Origin: Armatimonadota bacterium
GTDB lineage: Bacteria > Armatimonadota > UBA5829 > DTLH01
Direction: 5' to 3'
NCBI GenBank assembly: GCA_016190935.1
Contig: JACPPP010000079.1
Location: 1-38,625 of the forward strand
DNA: 38,625 bases
Within the stretch, counting starts at the first letter, position 1. Every line of letters starts with the position of its first letter. Positions 17,928 through 26,971 of the stretch are shown in pieces. The notes under the pieces are model-generated. The model searched no databases and had not been told where the DNA came from. It saw only the letters and a program-made list of their open reading frames with translations. A program made the position numbers and the translations under genes.

Positions 17928-19144
17928 ACGCTAAGATTACCGCCACAATCAGGCTGGACAAGCGGACGAAAAACCTGGCTAAGCGGCTCAAGCCGGGGGA
18001 CATTGCGCTGATCGACCACGAGGACCTGGACTCCGTATCCGCTCAGATGCTTATCGAACGGAAAGTATCGGCGGTAGTCAACGCGAGCAAGTCCATATCG
18101 GGCAGATATCCGAATCTGGGCCCGAAGATGCTGCTCGATGCCGGTATCCCCGTGATCGACCAAGTCGGCAAGGGTGCGTTTAAGTGTCTGCGGGAAGGCG
18201 ACACGGTGGATCTCTGTTTTGATGGGGCTGTTCCCCCTGGGGCCGGATTTCAAATCCGGCCCCATCAGGAAGGCGTAATCTGGCCTCGTCAAGAAGGCAG
18301 GGTGCTTTGCAAGGGAATGGCGCTTACGCCTGATGCCGTTGCCGATCTTCTCGAGCAGTCCAAGCACAACCTGGATGTTGAGCTTGAAAGGTTCGCCGAG
18401 AACACTCTAAGTTATGTGCTGAAAGAGAAATCGCTGCTGCTTGACGAGACGAAGCTCCCGGCGGTGGACACACGGATAGCAGGCAAACATGTCTTGATCG
18501 TGGTCCGAGGGGCCGGCTACAAGGAGGACCTTGCCAGCCTGCGGTCTTACATCAATGAGATGAAGCCTGTGCTGATTGCGGTGGACGGCGGCGCGGACGC
18601 GCTTCTTGAGATGGGCTACAAGCCGGACATAATAGTCGGCGATATGGACAGCGTAAGCGACAGGGCATTAAGCTGCGGTGCGGAGATAGTGGTGCATACC
18701 TATGCCGATATGTCGCGCCCAGCGCCGGGGCTTGCGCGTTTGAAAGAGCTTGGAATTGGAGCCAAGATCGCTGCGGTGCCCGGCACGAGCGAGGATGTCG
18801 CGATGCTTCTGGCGTATGAAAAAGGGGCCGAGTTGATAGTGGCGGTCGGGACGCATTCGAACCTTGTTGACTTTTTGGACAAGGGCCGCAAGGGCATGTC
18901 GAGCACGTTTCTTGTCCGGCTGAAGGTGGGCACGAGGCTCGTTGACGCCCGCGGGGCAAGTAAGCTGTACCAGGGCCGCCCCAGCCTGCGGTACGCTGTT
19001 GTGCTGATACTTGCCGCAGTGGTCGCTTTCATCACTATTATGGCCCTCTCGCCAGCGGTGCAGCACAAGATGCAGCTTTTTGTGATCGAGCAGAAGTCCC
19101 GTTTGTGGGACCTATGGGTCCAACTCAGGCTCTGGGAAAGGTGA
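17924..19144 (+). CDS. steA: SteA-like (thiamin-pyrophosphokinase-fold, C-terminal TM) protein
   Basis: GDIALIDHEDLDSVSAQMLIERKVSAVVNASKSISGRYPNLGPKMLLDAGIPVID; DGGADALLEMGYKPDIIVGDMDSVSD; C-terminal TM helix; overlaps recN and is followed by a steB/mctB-like gene. Confidence 0.88.
   Translation: MNAKITATIRLDKRTKNLAKRLKPGDIALIDHEDLDSVSAQMLIERKVSAVVNASKSISGRYPNLGPKMLLDAGIPVIDQVGKGAFKCLREGDTVDLCFDGAVPPGAGFQIRPHQEGVIWPRQEGRVLCKGMALTPDAVADLLEQSKHNLDVELERFAENTLSYVLKEKSLLLDETKLPAVDTRIAGKHVLIVVRGAGYKEDLASLRSYINEMKPVLIAVDGGADALLEMGYKPDIIVGDMDSVSDRALSCGAEIVVHTYADMSRPAPGLARLKELGIGAKIAAVPGTSEDVAMLLAYEKGAELIVAVGTHSNLVDFLDKGRKGMSSTFLVRLKVGTRLVDARGASKLYQGRPSLRYAVVLILAAVVAFITIMALSPAVQHKMQLFVIEQKSRLWDLWVQLRLWER
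18239..18263. repeat. 25-bp palindromic dispersed repeat lying in frame inside the steA-like CDS
   Basis: ggggccggatttcaaatccggcccc, nearly self-complementary; the same core occurs intergenically near 835-849 (ccagatttgaaatccgg). Confidence 0.7.
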
Positions 19145-19147
19145 CCG

Positions 19148-20035
19148 ATGATAGACCTGCGCTACCACGTATACAGCCTTGCAGCGGTGTTCTTTGCTCT
19201 TGCTATCGGAATCATCGTGGGCACTTCGTTTGTCGGAAAGCCTGCGGACACCAAGGAGATCATGGAGGTCTATGCGCGAAACGAGCGCACCTTTGCGGAT
19301 ATGCAGAAGGAAATGCGCAAGCAGCAGAGCGACCTCCGTTCGGTGCGCGGCGACTTCAGCCGCAGCGAGAAGATGTGCGCCGCTCTGGTGCCAACTACGT
19401 TCAAAGACAGGTTGAGATATCGCAACGTCGCTATAGTTCAGACTGGCGATTATGACGATCTCGCCGCTGATCTTAAATCTTTGGTTCAGTCGGTCGGCGC
19501 GGAGGTTACCAGTGTGACGAAAATCTCCCCTTCGTTCGACTTCGAGAGTCCGCCGCTTGTTGCGATCGCGCTCACAGCGTCAGGGATTATGCCGAAGCCA
19601 GACGAGAGCGGCCGCACAGCTCTGCTGCACGCCATTGCAGACGCGATCATTACAGGCCGCAGCGCCGACAAGCTGGCTGCCCTTGAGGAGAAGCACGTCG
19701 TCAACCTCTCAGGCGATTACACCCGCTGGAATAGAAACATTGTGATAATCGGTGGGTCTTCGACTGCGGACAATCACCGGGCAAACCTGGTGGATGTGCC
19801 GCTGATAGACCATCTGACGGCGCAGGGGGCAACAGTAGTCGGCTGCGAGCCGCTGGACGCTGCATCTTCTTACGTTCCCGTCTGGAAAAGGACTAACATT
19901 GCTACGGTGGACAATGCCAACAGGGCCTGCGGCAAGGTCTCTCTCATCTGTGCGCTTTCGGGCGAGATGGCGCACTTCGGGCAGAAGCGGACGGCGGATT
20001 ATCTGATACCGCACTCCCTGGAGGCGGCGAGGTGA
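19148..20035 (+). CDS. SteB/MctB-family (copper transporter MctB-like) membrane-anchored protein
   Basis: MIDLRYHVYSLAAVFFALAIGIIVGTSFVG N-terminal TM signature and coiled region; position after steA. Confidence 0.85.
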   Translation: MIDLRYHVYSLAAVFFALAIGIIVGTSFVGKPADTKEIMEVYARNERTFADMQKEMRKQQSDLRSVRGDFSRSEKMCAALVPTTFKDRLRYRNVAIVQTGDYDDLAADLKSLVQSVGAEVTSVTKISPSFDFESPPLVAIALTASGIMPKPDESGRTALLHAIADAIITGRSADKLAALEEKHVVNLSGDYTRWNRNIVIIGGSSTADNHRANLVDVPLIDHLTAQGATVVGCEPLDAASSYVPVWKRTNIATVDNANRACGKVSLICALSGEMAHFGQKRTADYLIPHSLEAAR

Positions 20036-20727
20036 GCAAGGCTGCCGTCCTGATTCCGGCGTACAATGAGGCGGGCAGGATTGCGGACACCATCGGAGCC
20101 GCAAGGCAGATACCTGGCGTCGGCGAAGTGATTGTGATAGACGATGGTTCGACCGATAGGACGTTCGACGAAGCATACACTGCCGGAGCCGACCGCGTGG
20201 TCCAGATGTTCAAAAACTCCGGCAAGGGAGCGGCTCTTCACGCCGGGATGACGGTTACGAGCGCCGATGTGCTCCTGCTTTTGGACGGCGATCTTGGAGC
20301 GTCTGCTTCGGCTGCGGCATCGCTGCTCGGCCCGGTTCTTGCGGACGAGGCCGATATGACCATCGGAGTCCTGCCTGCGAGCGGCAGGCCGGGGGGCCTC
20401 GGCTTTGCCGTCGGACTTGCCCGGTGGGGGATCAAAAGGTTCACAGGCCGCAGCATGATGGCCCCGCTCTCCGGACAGCGCGCGCTCAAAAGGGAGATAA
20501 TCGACCGGATGGGCGGGTTCGATCCCGGCTTCGGTGTAGAGACCGGTCTGACAATCGACGCCCTGCGGATGGGGTATCGCGTTGAGGAAATACCGGTAGA
20601 TCTATCGCACCGCGCGACAGGCAGAGACCTCGGCGGCTTCCTCCACAGGGGCAGACAGTTCATTGACATTGCGCGAGCCCTGGCGGTCCGGGGCTTCGGA
20701 CTCAGAAAGGGGAGCAATGAGCGATGA
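20032..20727 (+). CDS. Glycosyltransferase family 2
   Basis: AAVLIPAYNEAGRIADTIGAARQIPGVGEVIVIDDGSTDRT...LLLDGDLGA. Confidence 0.9.
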   Translation: MSKAAVLIPAYNEAGRIADTIGAARQIPGVGEVIVIDDGSTDRTFDEAYTAGADRVVQMFKNSGKGAALHAGMTVTSADVLLLLDGDLGASASAAASLLGPVLADEADMTIGVLPASGRPGGLGFAVGLARWGIKRFTGRSMMAPLSGQRALKREIIDRMGGFDPGFGVETGLTIDALRMGYRVEEIPVDLSHRATGRDLGGFLHRGRQFIDIARALAVRGFGLRKGSNER

Positions 20728-20833
20728 GGCAACAGGTAACAGGTAACAGGTAACAGGTAACAGGTAAACAGGTAACAGGTAACAGGTAACAGGCAACAGG
20801 TAACAGGTAACAGGTGATTGGTGATAGGTGATA
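20728..20833. repeat. Heptad tandem array (GGTAACA) about 12 units, then (GGTGATA)3, starting immediately after a stop codon
   Basis: ggcaaca (ggtaaca)4 ggtaaaca (ggtaaca)3 ggcaaca (ggtaaca)2 ggtgatt ggtgata ggtgata. Confidence 0.97.
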
Positions 20834-21015
20834 GACTGATGGGACCGCCGCACGGGGACGTGCGGCATGCTTCGACAGGCTCAGCATGCGGACCGGCGCG
20901 AAACGGGCCGGTCCATCGGCTTCCCCTGCCCCATGTCCCATGCCTCTTACCAACACCCATCACCCAACACCCATCCTACATCCTACATCTTACATCTTCT
21001 TCCGTGTTTCCAAGT

Positions 21016-21044
21016 TTGACCGTGGGGCGGCCTGGTGCTAGAAT
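21016..21044 (+). promoter_or_regulatory. Putative sigma70-type promoter TTGACC-17-TAGAAT for galU
   Basis: ttgacc 21016-21021, tagaat 21039-21044, 17-bp spacer. Confidence 0.55.
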
Positions 21045-21082
21045 GTAGCAGTCTTCATCAAGACTTGCGGAGATTTCGACAG

Positions 21083-21919
21083 TTGGCACAGGCGCTCAAG
21101 AAAATACGTAAGGCAGTTATTCCGGTGGCGGGAAAGGGTACAAGACTCCTGCCGCTCACCAAGGTCATCGCAAAGGAAATGCTCCCTCTCGGGCGAAAGC
21201 CTGTCCTCGAAATCGTAGTTGATGAGCTGGTCAGCACCGGCATAACCGACGTTATGTTTGTGATCTCCGAAAGCAAATCCTCGATCCCCGTGTACTTCAT
21301 GGCGTATCCCGGCGTCGATGTTTCTTGGACAGTGCAGAGCGAGCAAAAGGGCCTGGCTGACGCGGTCCTTTGCGCCGAGGAATATGTAGCCGGTGAGCCG
21401 TTTCTCGTAGCACTCGGTGATTCGGTTATCAGCCAGTTTGGGCCGCGCCACCCAACCTCTCGAGTGCTGGACTGTTTCGAGAACACCGACGCGCAAAGTG
21501 TGATTATCGTGCAGAAGACGCCGCGGGCAGAGAGCCATCGTTATGGCATGGTCCATCCCAAGAGATGGGATGGCAATGAGAGGTTCGAAATCGATCTTCT
21601 GGTCGAGAAGCCTGCGGTCGAAGATGCGCCGAGCGAGTATGCCATAGCGGGAAGATATGCATTCGACCCTTGTGTATTCGAGTTCATAAGAAAAACACCC
21701 CCTGGCGCTGGCGGGGAGCTTCAGATAACCGATTCGATAGGGCTGATGCTTGCCGACGGGCGGCCGGTCTGGGGCGTCCCGCTTATGGGCGAAGAGATCA
21801 GAAGGGACATTGGCACGTTTCCAAGCTATTTCGAGGCATTCATGGCAGCCTGTCTCTCGGATCCTGAGTTTGCTGCAATTGCGTCAACTATCTGCAGCCG
21901 AGAACAGAAGCCAGAATAA
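21083..21919 (+). CDS. galU: UTP--glucose-1-phosphate uridylyltransferase
   Basis: KAVIPVAGKGTRLLPLTKVIAKEMLPLGRKPVLEIVVDEL; ORF open from 21035, TTG at 21083 likely. Confidence 0.88.
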   Translation: MAQALKKIRKAVIPVAGKGTRLLPLTKVIAKEMLPLGRKPVLEIVVDELVSTGITDVMFVISESKSSIPVYFMAYPGVDVSWTVQSEQKGLADAVLCAEEYVAGEPFLVALGDSVISQFGPRHPTSRVLDCFENTDAQSVIIVQKTPRAESHRYGMVHPKRWDGNERFEIDLLVEKPAVEDAPSEYAIAGRYAFDPCVFEFIRKTPPGAGGELQITDSIGLMLADGRPVWGVPLMGEEIRRDIGTFPSYFEAFMAACLSDPEFAAIASTICSREQKPE

Positions 21920-21951
21920 AGTATTGAATTCGCGTTTTGGGAGTTACTTGT

Positions 21952-23139
21952 GTGAAGTATCTTTTGATCGTATTTGATGGTATGGCGGATGAGCCGCTGG
22001 CTGAGCTTGATTTGAAGACGCCTATGCAGGTGGCAAGAAAACCCTATATGGACGACATTGCCCGTCGCGGCGTTGTCGGTGCGGTTCGCACTACGCCAGA
22101 GGGCATGCAGCCTGGAAGCGATATCACTAATATGTCCATCCTGGGCTATGATCCCGCCAGATATTACACCGGTCGTGCGCCGATAGAGGCCGCGAGTCTG
22201 CAAATTCCCATGGAGCAGAGCGACGTAGCCTTCCGGGCCAACCTGGTTGCTACCGACGGCGCCGTTATTACTGACTCCAGTGCTGGGCACATATCGAGCG
22301 AGGAAGCCCGCGAGCTGATTGATCTCATCGATGGAAAGCTCTCCACGAGAAAGATCAAGTTCTACCCAGGTGTAAGCTACCGGCATATTATGGTATGGAG
22401 AGATGGATCGGACGACGTGCAGGTTACAGCTCCGTATAAGATCCATAATAAGCCGTTCGAGGACTATCTGCCGGTAGGAGACGGTGAGGAGAAGTTGAGG
22501 CAGCTTATATACGACTCACTGGAGCTATTGGACAGCCATCCGATCAATCGGCGGCGTCGTGACGAGGGGAAACAGCCGGCCAATATGCTCTGGCTCTGGG
22601 GCCAGGGCCGGCAGCCGAGCCTTGTGAGTTTCCTTGGTCTGCACGGGTTAACAGGTTCTGTGGTGGCCGCTGTGGACCTGATCCGTGGGCTCGGCAGGTT
22701 GGTCGGGCTTAAAGTTTTGGATGTTCCCGGCGCAACCGGTTATGTAGACACGAATTATCTTGGCAAGGGCCAGTATGCATTGGAGGCCCTGCGGGACCGT
22801 GATTTTGTATGGGTCCATGTAGAAGCGGCGGACGAGGCGGCGCATGAGGGCAAACTCGATCTCAAGATCGAGGCGATAGAGAGCATGGACAAGCTGGTGC
22901 TTGGAACTATTCTGAACGGCCTTGGCAGGGCGGGTGAGGACTTCAGGCTGCTCCTGCTCCCCGATCACCCGACGCCGGTAGCGACTCAATCGCACACGGA
23001 CACACCTGTGCCGTTTGTTCTGTACTCTTCTACCAGGGACCGGGCAAACAGGGCGCCGTATGACGAGCGCGCGGTCGAGGAAACCTCCCTCCACGTCGAT
23101 GAGGGCTACAGGCTGATAGACTTGCTCTTCGAAGAATAA
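21952..23139 (+). CDS. apgM: 2,3-bisphosphoglycerate-independent phosphoglycerate mutase, archaeal (ApgM) type
   Basis: VKYLLIVFDGMADEPLAELDLKTPMQVA; GSDITNMSILGYDPARYYTGRAPIEAAS; HVEAADEAAHEGKLDLKIEAIE; GTG start. Confidence 0.93.
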   Translation: MKYLLIVFDGMADEPLAELDLKTPMQVARKPYMDDIARRGVVGAVRTTPEGMQPGSDITNMSILGYDPARYYTGRAPIEAASLQIPMEQSDVAFRANLVATDGAVITDSSAGHISSEEARELIDLIDGKLSTRKIKFYPGVSYRHIMVWRDGSDDVQVTAPYKIHNKPFEDYLPVGDGEEKLRQLIYDSLELLDSHPINRRRRDEGKQPANMLWLWGQGRQPSLVSFLGLHGLTGSVVAAVDLIRGLGRLVGLKVLDVPGATGYVDTNYLGKGQYALEALRDRDFVWVHVEAADEAAHEGKLDLKIEAIESMDKLVLGTILNGLGRAGEDFRLLLLPDHPTPVATQSHTDTPVPFVLYSSTRDRANRAPYDERAVEETSLHVDEGYRLIDLLFEE

Positions 23140-23147
23140 CGTGATCT

Positions 23148-24530
23148 ATGTTCCTGGCCACTGTCAAAAGCACAATCTCGCGCTATAGAATGATCGGGCG
23201 CGGCGAGACGGTTGTAGTAGCCGTCTCCGGGGGCGCTGACTCGGTTGCCCTGCTTCACGCATTGTGGTCCCTCCGTCAGGACTTCGGCATCGATCTGGTG
23301 GCTGCGCATCTGAACCACGGTATCAGAGGAGAGGAGGCCGACGCCGATGCCGCGTTTGTGCAGGAACTGGCATCGGGCTTTGGGGTGCCCTCGGTAGTCG
23401 AGAAGGTCGATCTGCCCAGGATAAGAAGGCAACTGCGGATGGGTATGGAAGAGGCCGCGCGCAAGGTTCGCTACGAGTTCCTCGAACGTGTTGCGGAAAG
23501 CGCTCAGGCGGCGCGGATTGCGGTCGCGCATACCGTTGACGACCAGGTGGAGACGGTCCTTCTAAACATCATACGCGGGACCGGCCCTGACGGCCTGGCC
23601 GGAATGCCCGCCGCTCGAGGAAAGATCGTGCGGCCGCTTATCGAACTCTTTCGAAGCGACGTAGAGTCGTATTTAAAGGAGAACGACATCGCCTGGAGAG
23701 TGGATGTCACAAACCTCGAACTGGACTACACGCGCAATCGGGTCCGCCTGCGGCTTATACCGATGCTGGAAAAGACGTTTAACCCACGAGTGAAAGATGC
23801 GGTGCTGAGTCTCTCCAAACTTGCGCGGGATGAGGCTGAGGTTGTTCGCGAAGAGGCTTTTCGTACGTTTGACGATGCCGCCAGAGAGGTCGGAGACGAG
23901 GCAGTAGTCTTCGACGCCGAGCGGTTCGGCGCGCTTCCCCAGGCTATCAAGCGCAGGTGCCTCATGCTTGCAATTGAGAGGGTGAAAGGAGACCTGCGCG
24001 ATGTTGAGTACGAGCAGGTGGAGCGGGTGATTGACAGCCTCGACCGCGGCGAGGATTTCACACTTACCCTGCCGTCGGGCCGGGTCTACGCCGCACTGTC
24101 GGCCGGGCTGTTCCGGATCTTCGCAAAGGTCCAGGTCCAGAAGATCGACTTGCTCCGAAGAATGGAGTCGCCCGGCAGGACGGAAGTGCCGGAGCTGGAT
24201 ATTGCGATAGAGGCGAGGTTCGTGCCGCCCGAAACACGGCCCACATCTGAAACTCAGGCTGTGATTGACCTCTCCAGGATCAGCGGGGACCTTTTTGTCA
24301 AGACTTGGAGGGCCGGAGACGAGATCGTACCGCTTGGCATGGCGGGACATAAGAAGCTGCAGGACCTCTTCACCGACCGCAAAATCCCCCGTTTCGAGCG
24401 CCAGAGGATTCCGCTCGTTATCGACAGCGAGAAGATAGTGTGGGTAGTCGGCGTCATCATATCTGATACAGTCAAAGTGACGGATAAGACTAATATGGCG
24501 CTGTGGATGGAAGCCCTGCCGATCAGTTAG
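23148..24530 (+). CDS. tilS: tRNA(Ile)-lysidine synthetase
   Basis: VVVAVSGGADSVALLHAL PP-loop, HLNHGIRGEEADADAAFV, AHTVDDQVETVLLNIIRGTGPDGLAGM, KKLQDLFTDRKIPRFERQRIPLV. Confidence 0.96.
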   Translation: MFLATVKSTISRYRMIGRGETVVVAVSGGADSVALLHALWSLRQDFGIDLVAAHLNHGIRGEEADADAAFVQELASGFGVPSVVEKVDLPRIRRQLRMGMEEAARKVRYEFLERVAESAQAARIAVAHTVDDQVETVLLNIIRGTGPDGLAGMPAARGKIVRPLIELFRSDVESYLKENDIAWRVDVTNLELDYTRNRVRLRLIPMLEKTFNPRVKDAVLSLSKLARDEAEVVREEAFRTFDDAAREVGDEAVVFDAERFGALPQAIKRRCLMLAIERVKGDLRDVEYEQVERVIDSLDRGEDFTLTLPSGRVYAALSAGLFRIFAKVQVQKIDLLRRMESPGRTEVPELDIAIEARFVPPETRPTSETQAVIDLSRISGDLFVKTWRAGDEIVPLGMAGHKKLQDLFTDRKIPRFERQRIPLVIDSEKIVWVVGVIISDTVKVTDKTNMALWMEALPIS

Positions 24531-24550
24531 AAAGCTGAATCGCGAAATAA

Positions 24551-24715
24551 GCTGTCAGCAGTCAGCTATCAGCCGTCAGCAGGGACGGGGTGGCAGGTAA
24601 CAGGTAACAGGTAACAGGTAACAGGTAACAGAGGGTCTTCCCCTGACCTATGACCCATCACCCAACACCCATCACCCAACACCCGTCAGGCTGACTGCTG
24701 ACTGCTGATAGCTTA
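24551..24715. repeat. Composite heptad region: (NNTCAGC)n, (GGTAACA)5, (CATCACC/CAACACC)n, inverted (CTGACTG)n
   Basis: gtcagca gtcagct atcagcc gtcagca; five ggtaaca units at 24596-24630; catcacc caacacc catcacc caacacc; ctgactg ctgactg ctgatag. Confidence 0.92.
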
Positions 24716-24847
24716 ACTTGTGTAAAAATGCCCTTGACAAAGTTAAATAGTTGGGAAATACTGAGTATATGCCAGCAGGTCGGCAGTATGGCTGCCGGGC
24801 CTTACTATCTCTTGCGATGTGAGTTGAGAGGACATCGCTCAGACACT

Positions 24848-25288
24848 ATGGTCATAAAACCAGGCAACACCGTAGAGGGCACAGTGATTAAACTTGCGAA
24901 ATACGGTGCAATCGTCAGGCTTGCCGGCGGCAGGATGGGACTTGTGCACATTTCCGAAGTGGCTGATGCCTATGTGCGCGACGTCAAGGACTACTTCAAG
25001 GAGAACGACAAGGTCTGCGTCAAGGTATTAAAGATGAACGAGAACGGCAGATACGAGCTTTCCATGAAGCAGGCTGATCCAAACGGGGCCGCGAGTCCAA
25101 AACAGCCTTCGCCCACCAGGTCTCACCAGCCAACGATCCGCCGCTTCGATGTGGATCAGGAGCAAGCCACCAGCAGAATGCCGCTGACTTTCGAGGACAG
25201 GCTGTCGAAGTTCCTCAAGGAGAGCGACGAGCGGCTGCTAGACTTGAAGCGCAATATGGAAGCCAAGCGCGGCAGCCGCCGCAGGTAG
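24848..25288 (+). CDS. S1 RNA-binding domain protein (YabR/GSP13-like)
   Basis: VIKPGNTVEGTVIKLAKYGAIVRLAGGRMGLVHISEVADAYVRDVKDYFKENDKVCVKVLKMNENGRYELSMKQ; internal ATG preferred over 24728. Confidence 0.9.
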   Translation: MVIKPGNTVEGTVIKLAKYGAIVRLAGGRMGLVHISEVADAYVRDVKDYFKENDKVCVKVLKMNENGRYELSMKQADPNGAASPKQPSPTRSHQPTIRRFDVDQEQATSRMPLTFEDRLSKFLKESDERLLDLKRNMEAKRGSRRR

Positions 25289-25311
25289 TTAACCTGCTTT
25301 ACTCATCAACC

Positions 25312-25347
25312 GTTGCTTCGGACTGCTTGTCTGCCGAAGCCGGCTGA
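25312..25347. repeat. Short hairpin member of the GCTTCGGACTGCTTGTCTG repeat family
   Basis: gcttcgg-actgcttgtctg-ccgaagc; same loop as 15283 and 34711 copies, different stem. Confidence 0.8.
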
Positions 25348-25820
25348 TGAAAGTGAGCAATTCGGGTTAATTCGCGGCTAGTCAGTGGGTATTCTATTAG
25401 TAACTGGCCCGTCTCCGCTCCGGCTGGGGATCAGAAGATCTACTGCGGAGCAGAGATGTTGTGCGCAGCCATTCGCGGTTGAACGACTTGTGGTCAGGCC
25501 ATTCGGCACGGCTCCACCACAGGGTTGCGAGCACCGTGGGCTGCGCAGCACCGTTCGCAGAGATGGGTTGGGAGCTTGAGCCGGCTTGCCGGACACTTGT
25601 CGCTGGCAATACTCAAGTGTGGATGGCGTCACTGTACCTTAGGGGGTGTCTAAAAATGTGCAGTTGCTTCGGACTGCTTCCTGAGCATGCTGAGCATCCT
25701 GAGCCTGTCGAAGGACGAAGCACGAGGAATGCAGTCCGAAGCCTGCTGCTGATCGTTAGTGAGTCGGGTTAGAGCGTCCGATCCACACACCGCTTGCGCC
25801 TTTGAGAGGGGGCAACAGAA

Positions 25821-26960
25821 ATGCAGATAAGAAAGATTCCTCTAATCACAGTTCTTCTCGTAACTACCCTCGTTTTCGCCCTGGTAATAGCTGCCGATGC
25901 CGGTGCCGTCAGGCGCGGTGACCGGAGTTCCAGCAGTGGGGGTTCACGCAGTGGAGGTTCGAGCAGCGGGAGTTCGCGCTCGTATCGGCCCGCGCCCAGC
26001 CAGCGCTCGTCTTCTGGTGAAAGTGGACGCTCACGCTCGTACCGTTCCGAGCCCAGCAAGCGTTCATCTCCGGGTGACAGCAGTCGCTCGCGCTCCTACC
26101 GACCGTCCGATTCCTACCGGCCCTCCGGTTCCTCGCACTCGACCATGAAGGATCGGACGATTGACGCAAGGCCGAGCTACAGGCCGTCCGGCGGTTCTTA
26201 TCGCGACCACGATAGCGGCAGGAGCCACGACTATTACCGCTCACGCACTGGTGACAGAGACTACAGCAAGTTCTACCGTCCCGGCGAAAGAATCCGGACC
26301 GATTATCCCAGGTCCTATCGCCCACCGCGCTACTACGGGGGCTACTACCACTACTATGACGGATGGCCCTCCTCTTACGACTTCCGCTGCAGATACGGCT
26401 ACTGGCTCTTCGATTACGACAGGGACTACAGTGCAAGGTCGATCTACTACCACTACGGATATTTCCCCTACATTCCGTTCACTCGTGTGGTGGTCGTCAG
26501 GAGACCAGTCGTCACCTATGTCGAAACTCCGCTTGTGATCAGAGAGTACGGCCGCGACGAGAGCTACTACCTCGAGGATGGTAGGTACGACTCCATCGAC
26601 CGAGCATTGGACAATATCAGAAGCGCGTGGACCAGACGGGATGCTGACAGACTGCTGCGGCACGTAAGGGGCGATGTCAGAGTCGATGTACTGCTGGATG
26701 GGGATTATTCGTATTCGGTCGATGGTGACGACTACCGCGATATGAGCCGCGATGCCGTTGCAAGCACTGAGACTTCCGAGTTCGAATTCTACAGCGTACG
26801 GAGCAGAGGAGAAGACCGTGTGGTTGCCTACGCCGTGCACAAGTTCTTTACCAGGCGCGGCGAAAGGAAGACGGTCTATGTAAGCTACCTTTTGGAACGA
26901 CGGGGCGGCGAGTGGATCATTACGGAGGTCGGTTCTTCGCTTAACAAGCTCGATCACTGA
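25821..26960 (+). CDS. Secreted Ser/Arg/Tyr-rich protein with 19-aa tandem repeats and C-terminal NTF2-like domain
   Basis: Signal peptide, RSYRPAPSQRSSSGESGRS/RSYRSEPSKRSSPGDSSRS repeats, Tyr-rich centre, C-terminal YDSIDRALDNIRSAWTRRDADRLLRHV...FTRRGERKTVYVSYLLERRGGEWIITEV. Confidence 0.75.
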   Translation: MQIRKIPLITVLLVTTLVFALVIAADAGAVRRGDRSSSSGGSRSGGSSSGSSRSYRPAPSQRSSSGESGRSRSYRSEPSKRSSPGDSSRSRSYRPSDSYRPSGSSHSTMKDRTIDARPSYRPSGGSYRDHDSGRSHDYYRSRTGDRDYSKFYRPGERIRTDYPRSYRPPRYYGGYYHYYDGWPSSYDFRCRYGYWLFDYDRDYSARSIYYHYGYFPYIPFTRVVVVRRPVVTYVETPLVIREYGRDESYYLEDGRYDSIDRALDNIRSAWTRRDADRLLRHVRGDVRVDVLLDGDYSYSVDGDDYRDMSRDAVASTETSEFEFYSVRSRGEDRVVAYAVHKFFTRRGERKTVYVSYLLERRGGEWIITEVGSSLNKLDH

Positions 26961-26971
26961 GGACTGATTAA

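Noticed and set aside
20728-20833. CRISPR-like tandem repeats
   Set aside because: Units are 7 bp without unique spacers; this is a simple tandem heptad array, as are the other tracts.
20602-20868. ORF encoding LLPVTCYLLPVTCYLLPV
   Set aside because: Translation of the 7-bp array (21-nt, 7-residue period) in a minus frame; not a real protein.
25378-25632. 84-aa minus-strand ORF as a gene
   Set aside because: No SD or recognised motif, and other frames overlap it; left as an unexplained intergenic region.
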